6,896 nt of DNA from JBBSVE01 sp038233815 (lineage in GTDB: Bacteria; Pseudomonadota; Alphaproteobacteria; Rhodobacterales; Rhodobacteraceae), in assembly GCA_038233815.1 (NCBI GenBank), contig JBBSVE010000156.1, forward strand, positions 1-6,896, given 5' to 3'. Position 1 is the stretch's first letter, and each line of letters starts with the position of its first letter. The notes below the pieces were generated by a model. That model was not told the DNA's origin. It was given only the letters and a program-made list of their open reading frames with translations, and made no database searches. A program made the translations under genes and the position numbers. Shown piece after piece: positions 5,994 through 6,896 of the stretch.

Positions 5994-6896
5994 GCCGTGC
6001 GGCCCGCCGCGCGCAGGCGCGCCCGTTCCCGGCCAAGCCAGAGGGCCGCGAGGATCAGCGGTCCGGTCGCTGCCTCCCCCGTCGCCACGAGGTCCATGAG
6101 CCGCTCAAAACTCAGGAGATGCCCGCGGATATCCTCCGCCTCGTCCTGCGCGCCCGCGATCACGGCGGTGCCGTCGGGCAGGTCGGTCAGCGCCAGAAAG
6201 CAGTAGAGGAATTCGGTCTTGGCCCCCGGCGAGGGGTAATAGTGCGCCATCGGGATCAGATCGCCCAGCCGCAATCCCGCCTCCTCGAAAGCCTCGCGAC
6301 GGGCCGCGTCCTCCGGCGTCTCCCCCGGGTCGATCCGACCGGCGATAGGTTCGAGTTGCCACGGCTGGCTGTCGCCGCGGAGCCATGGGCCGGTTCGGAA
6401 CTGTTCCACCACCAGCACGCGGTCGCGGACCGGATCGTAGGGTAGCACCGTCGCCGCGTCGGCGGAGACGAAGGCCGCGCGCGTGACCGAGGGACTCATC
6501 GTGCCGTCGAAGCGGCGGAAGGTAAGGTCCGCCTCCTCCACCGCGAAGAACTGCGCATAGGGCTGGCGGATCTCCGTCGCGCGCACGTCGTCGGGGGCGG
6601 GGTCGCGGCGCACGCCGCAGGGTGGCGTGTCCTGCGCCCGCAATCGGCTCGCGGCACGCACCAGCATCGGGGCACGGCGCGACGGCGGCACCGGGTCTGG
6701 ATAGCGGGCGCGAACATCCCGCGCGACCTCGCTCGCTAGGGCGCTCGAGCCGTCCACGGACCACGCCTGTGCCGTTGCATTGACGTCGGCCGCAGGGACG
6801 AAACCAATCCCCCGCGGCGCGCCAGAAGGAAATTCCGTTTCAACGAGCCCCATGAAACGCGCGAAATGCCTGATCCTCGCCACTGCGTCTTGGTCG
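5990..6896 (-). CDS. trgB: TrgB-like Nudix hydrolase, 5'-partial at the window edge
   Basis: A Nudix hydrolase of the ADP-ribose pyrophosphatase-like group. Numbered from a GTG at 6883, the Nudix box is complete at 182-204: it begins GRIDPGE and ends REAFEEAGL, matching G-x5-E-x7-RE-x2-EE-x-G. Typical upstream strands (VLPYDPVRDRVLVVEQFR) and the downstream YYPSPGAKTEFLY and EDIRGHLLSF elements are present. The linker RAPMLVRAASRLRA and RQPYAQFFAVEEADL are characteristic of Rhodobacter TrgB, which carries a gamma-glutamylcyclotransferase-like domain before the Nudix domain. Residues 1 to ~60 look like a divergent tail of that domain (ARIRHFARFMGL, then GFVPAADV and AWSVDG). The frame is open from the GTG to the right edge, so the real start is probably outside. 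The gene order trgB-cysK supports the name. In R. sphaeroides trgAB raised tellurite resistance when moved to Paracoccus; the substrate is unknown. Confidence 0.82.
   Translation of the reverse strand, partial: DQDAVARIRHFARFMGLVETEFPSGAPRGIGFVPAADVNATAQAWSVDGSSALASEVARDVRARYPDPVPPSRRAPMLVRAASRLRAQDTPPCGVRRDPAPDDVRATEIRQPYAQFFAVEEADLTFRRFDGTMSPSVTRAAFVSADAATVLPYDPVRDRVLVVEQFRTGPWLRGDSQPWQLEPIAGRIDPGETPEDAARREAFEEAGLRLGDLIPMAHYYPSPGAKTEFLYCFLALTDLPDGTAVIAGAQDEAEDIRGHLLSFERLMDLVATGEAATGPLILAALWLGRERARLRAAGRTA

Noticed and set aside
2428..6036. A 1202-residue - strand open frame that would fuse extra sequence upstream of the MscS channel
   Set aside because: The part above 4905 is antisense-free shadow reading of cysK in another frame (Arg/Gly-rich, no family features). 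The channel has its own signal peptide starting at 4905 and a stop-start overlap with cysK.
4806..6206. A 466-residue + strand open frame across cysK and trgB
   Set aside because: It is antisense to two clear genes and their gap, with low-complexity Arg/Gly/Ala composition and no motif.
6852..6896. A + strand start (MKRAKCLILATA...) that could be a lipoprotein or signal peptide running out of the window
   Set aside because: There is no properly spaced ribosome binding site, only 15 codons are visible, and it lies opposite the trgB-like frame.

Overview
The window looks like a chromosomal segment from a high-GC alphaproteobacterium of the Rhodobacteraceae (Rhodobacter/Roseobacter type). The reasons are the strong G/C preference at third codon positions, a trgB-like Nudix gene followed directly by cysK (an order known from the tellurite-resistance locus of Rhodobacter sphaeroides), a long DUF3772-type MscS channel, and a TIGR02281-type membrane aspartic protease. 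There are five protein genes in two convergent groups, and almost no non-coding DNA. I see no tRNA, rRNA, CRISPR array, insertion sequence or phage gene.

Left half, + strand: a YheS-like ABC-F ATPase (2-1795) is followed after 49 bases by a small two-helix membrane aspartic protease (1845-2420). The ABC-F reading frame is abnormal. Its first ~70 residues do not belong to an ABC-F protein. They read like the wing and following helices of a SufR/ArsR-like winged-helix regulator. That piece joins in frame to an ABC-F body that has lost about the first 100 residues of its first ATPase domain, including Walker A. The frame is open to the left edge, so the true start is outside the window.

Right half, - strand (read right to left): a partial trgB-like Nudix hydrolase (6896-5990, open at the right edge), a 53-base gap with a good ribosome binding site and a possible weak promoter, cysK (5936-4905), and a large DUF3772/MscS mechanosensitive channel (4905-2428). 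The channel's ATG overlaps the cysK TGA by one base. The two groups meet tail to tail with seven bases between stop codons (2421-2427).

The - strand set suggests a unit tying cysteine synthesis and tellurite or thiol stress to an envelope channel. The + strand pair joins a ribosome-associated ATPase with an envelope protease, and I see no direct functional link between them. Most genes are ordinary family members. The one striking feature is the chimeric left end, which may be a real in-frame gene fusion but is at least as likely to be an assembly join near a contig edge.
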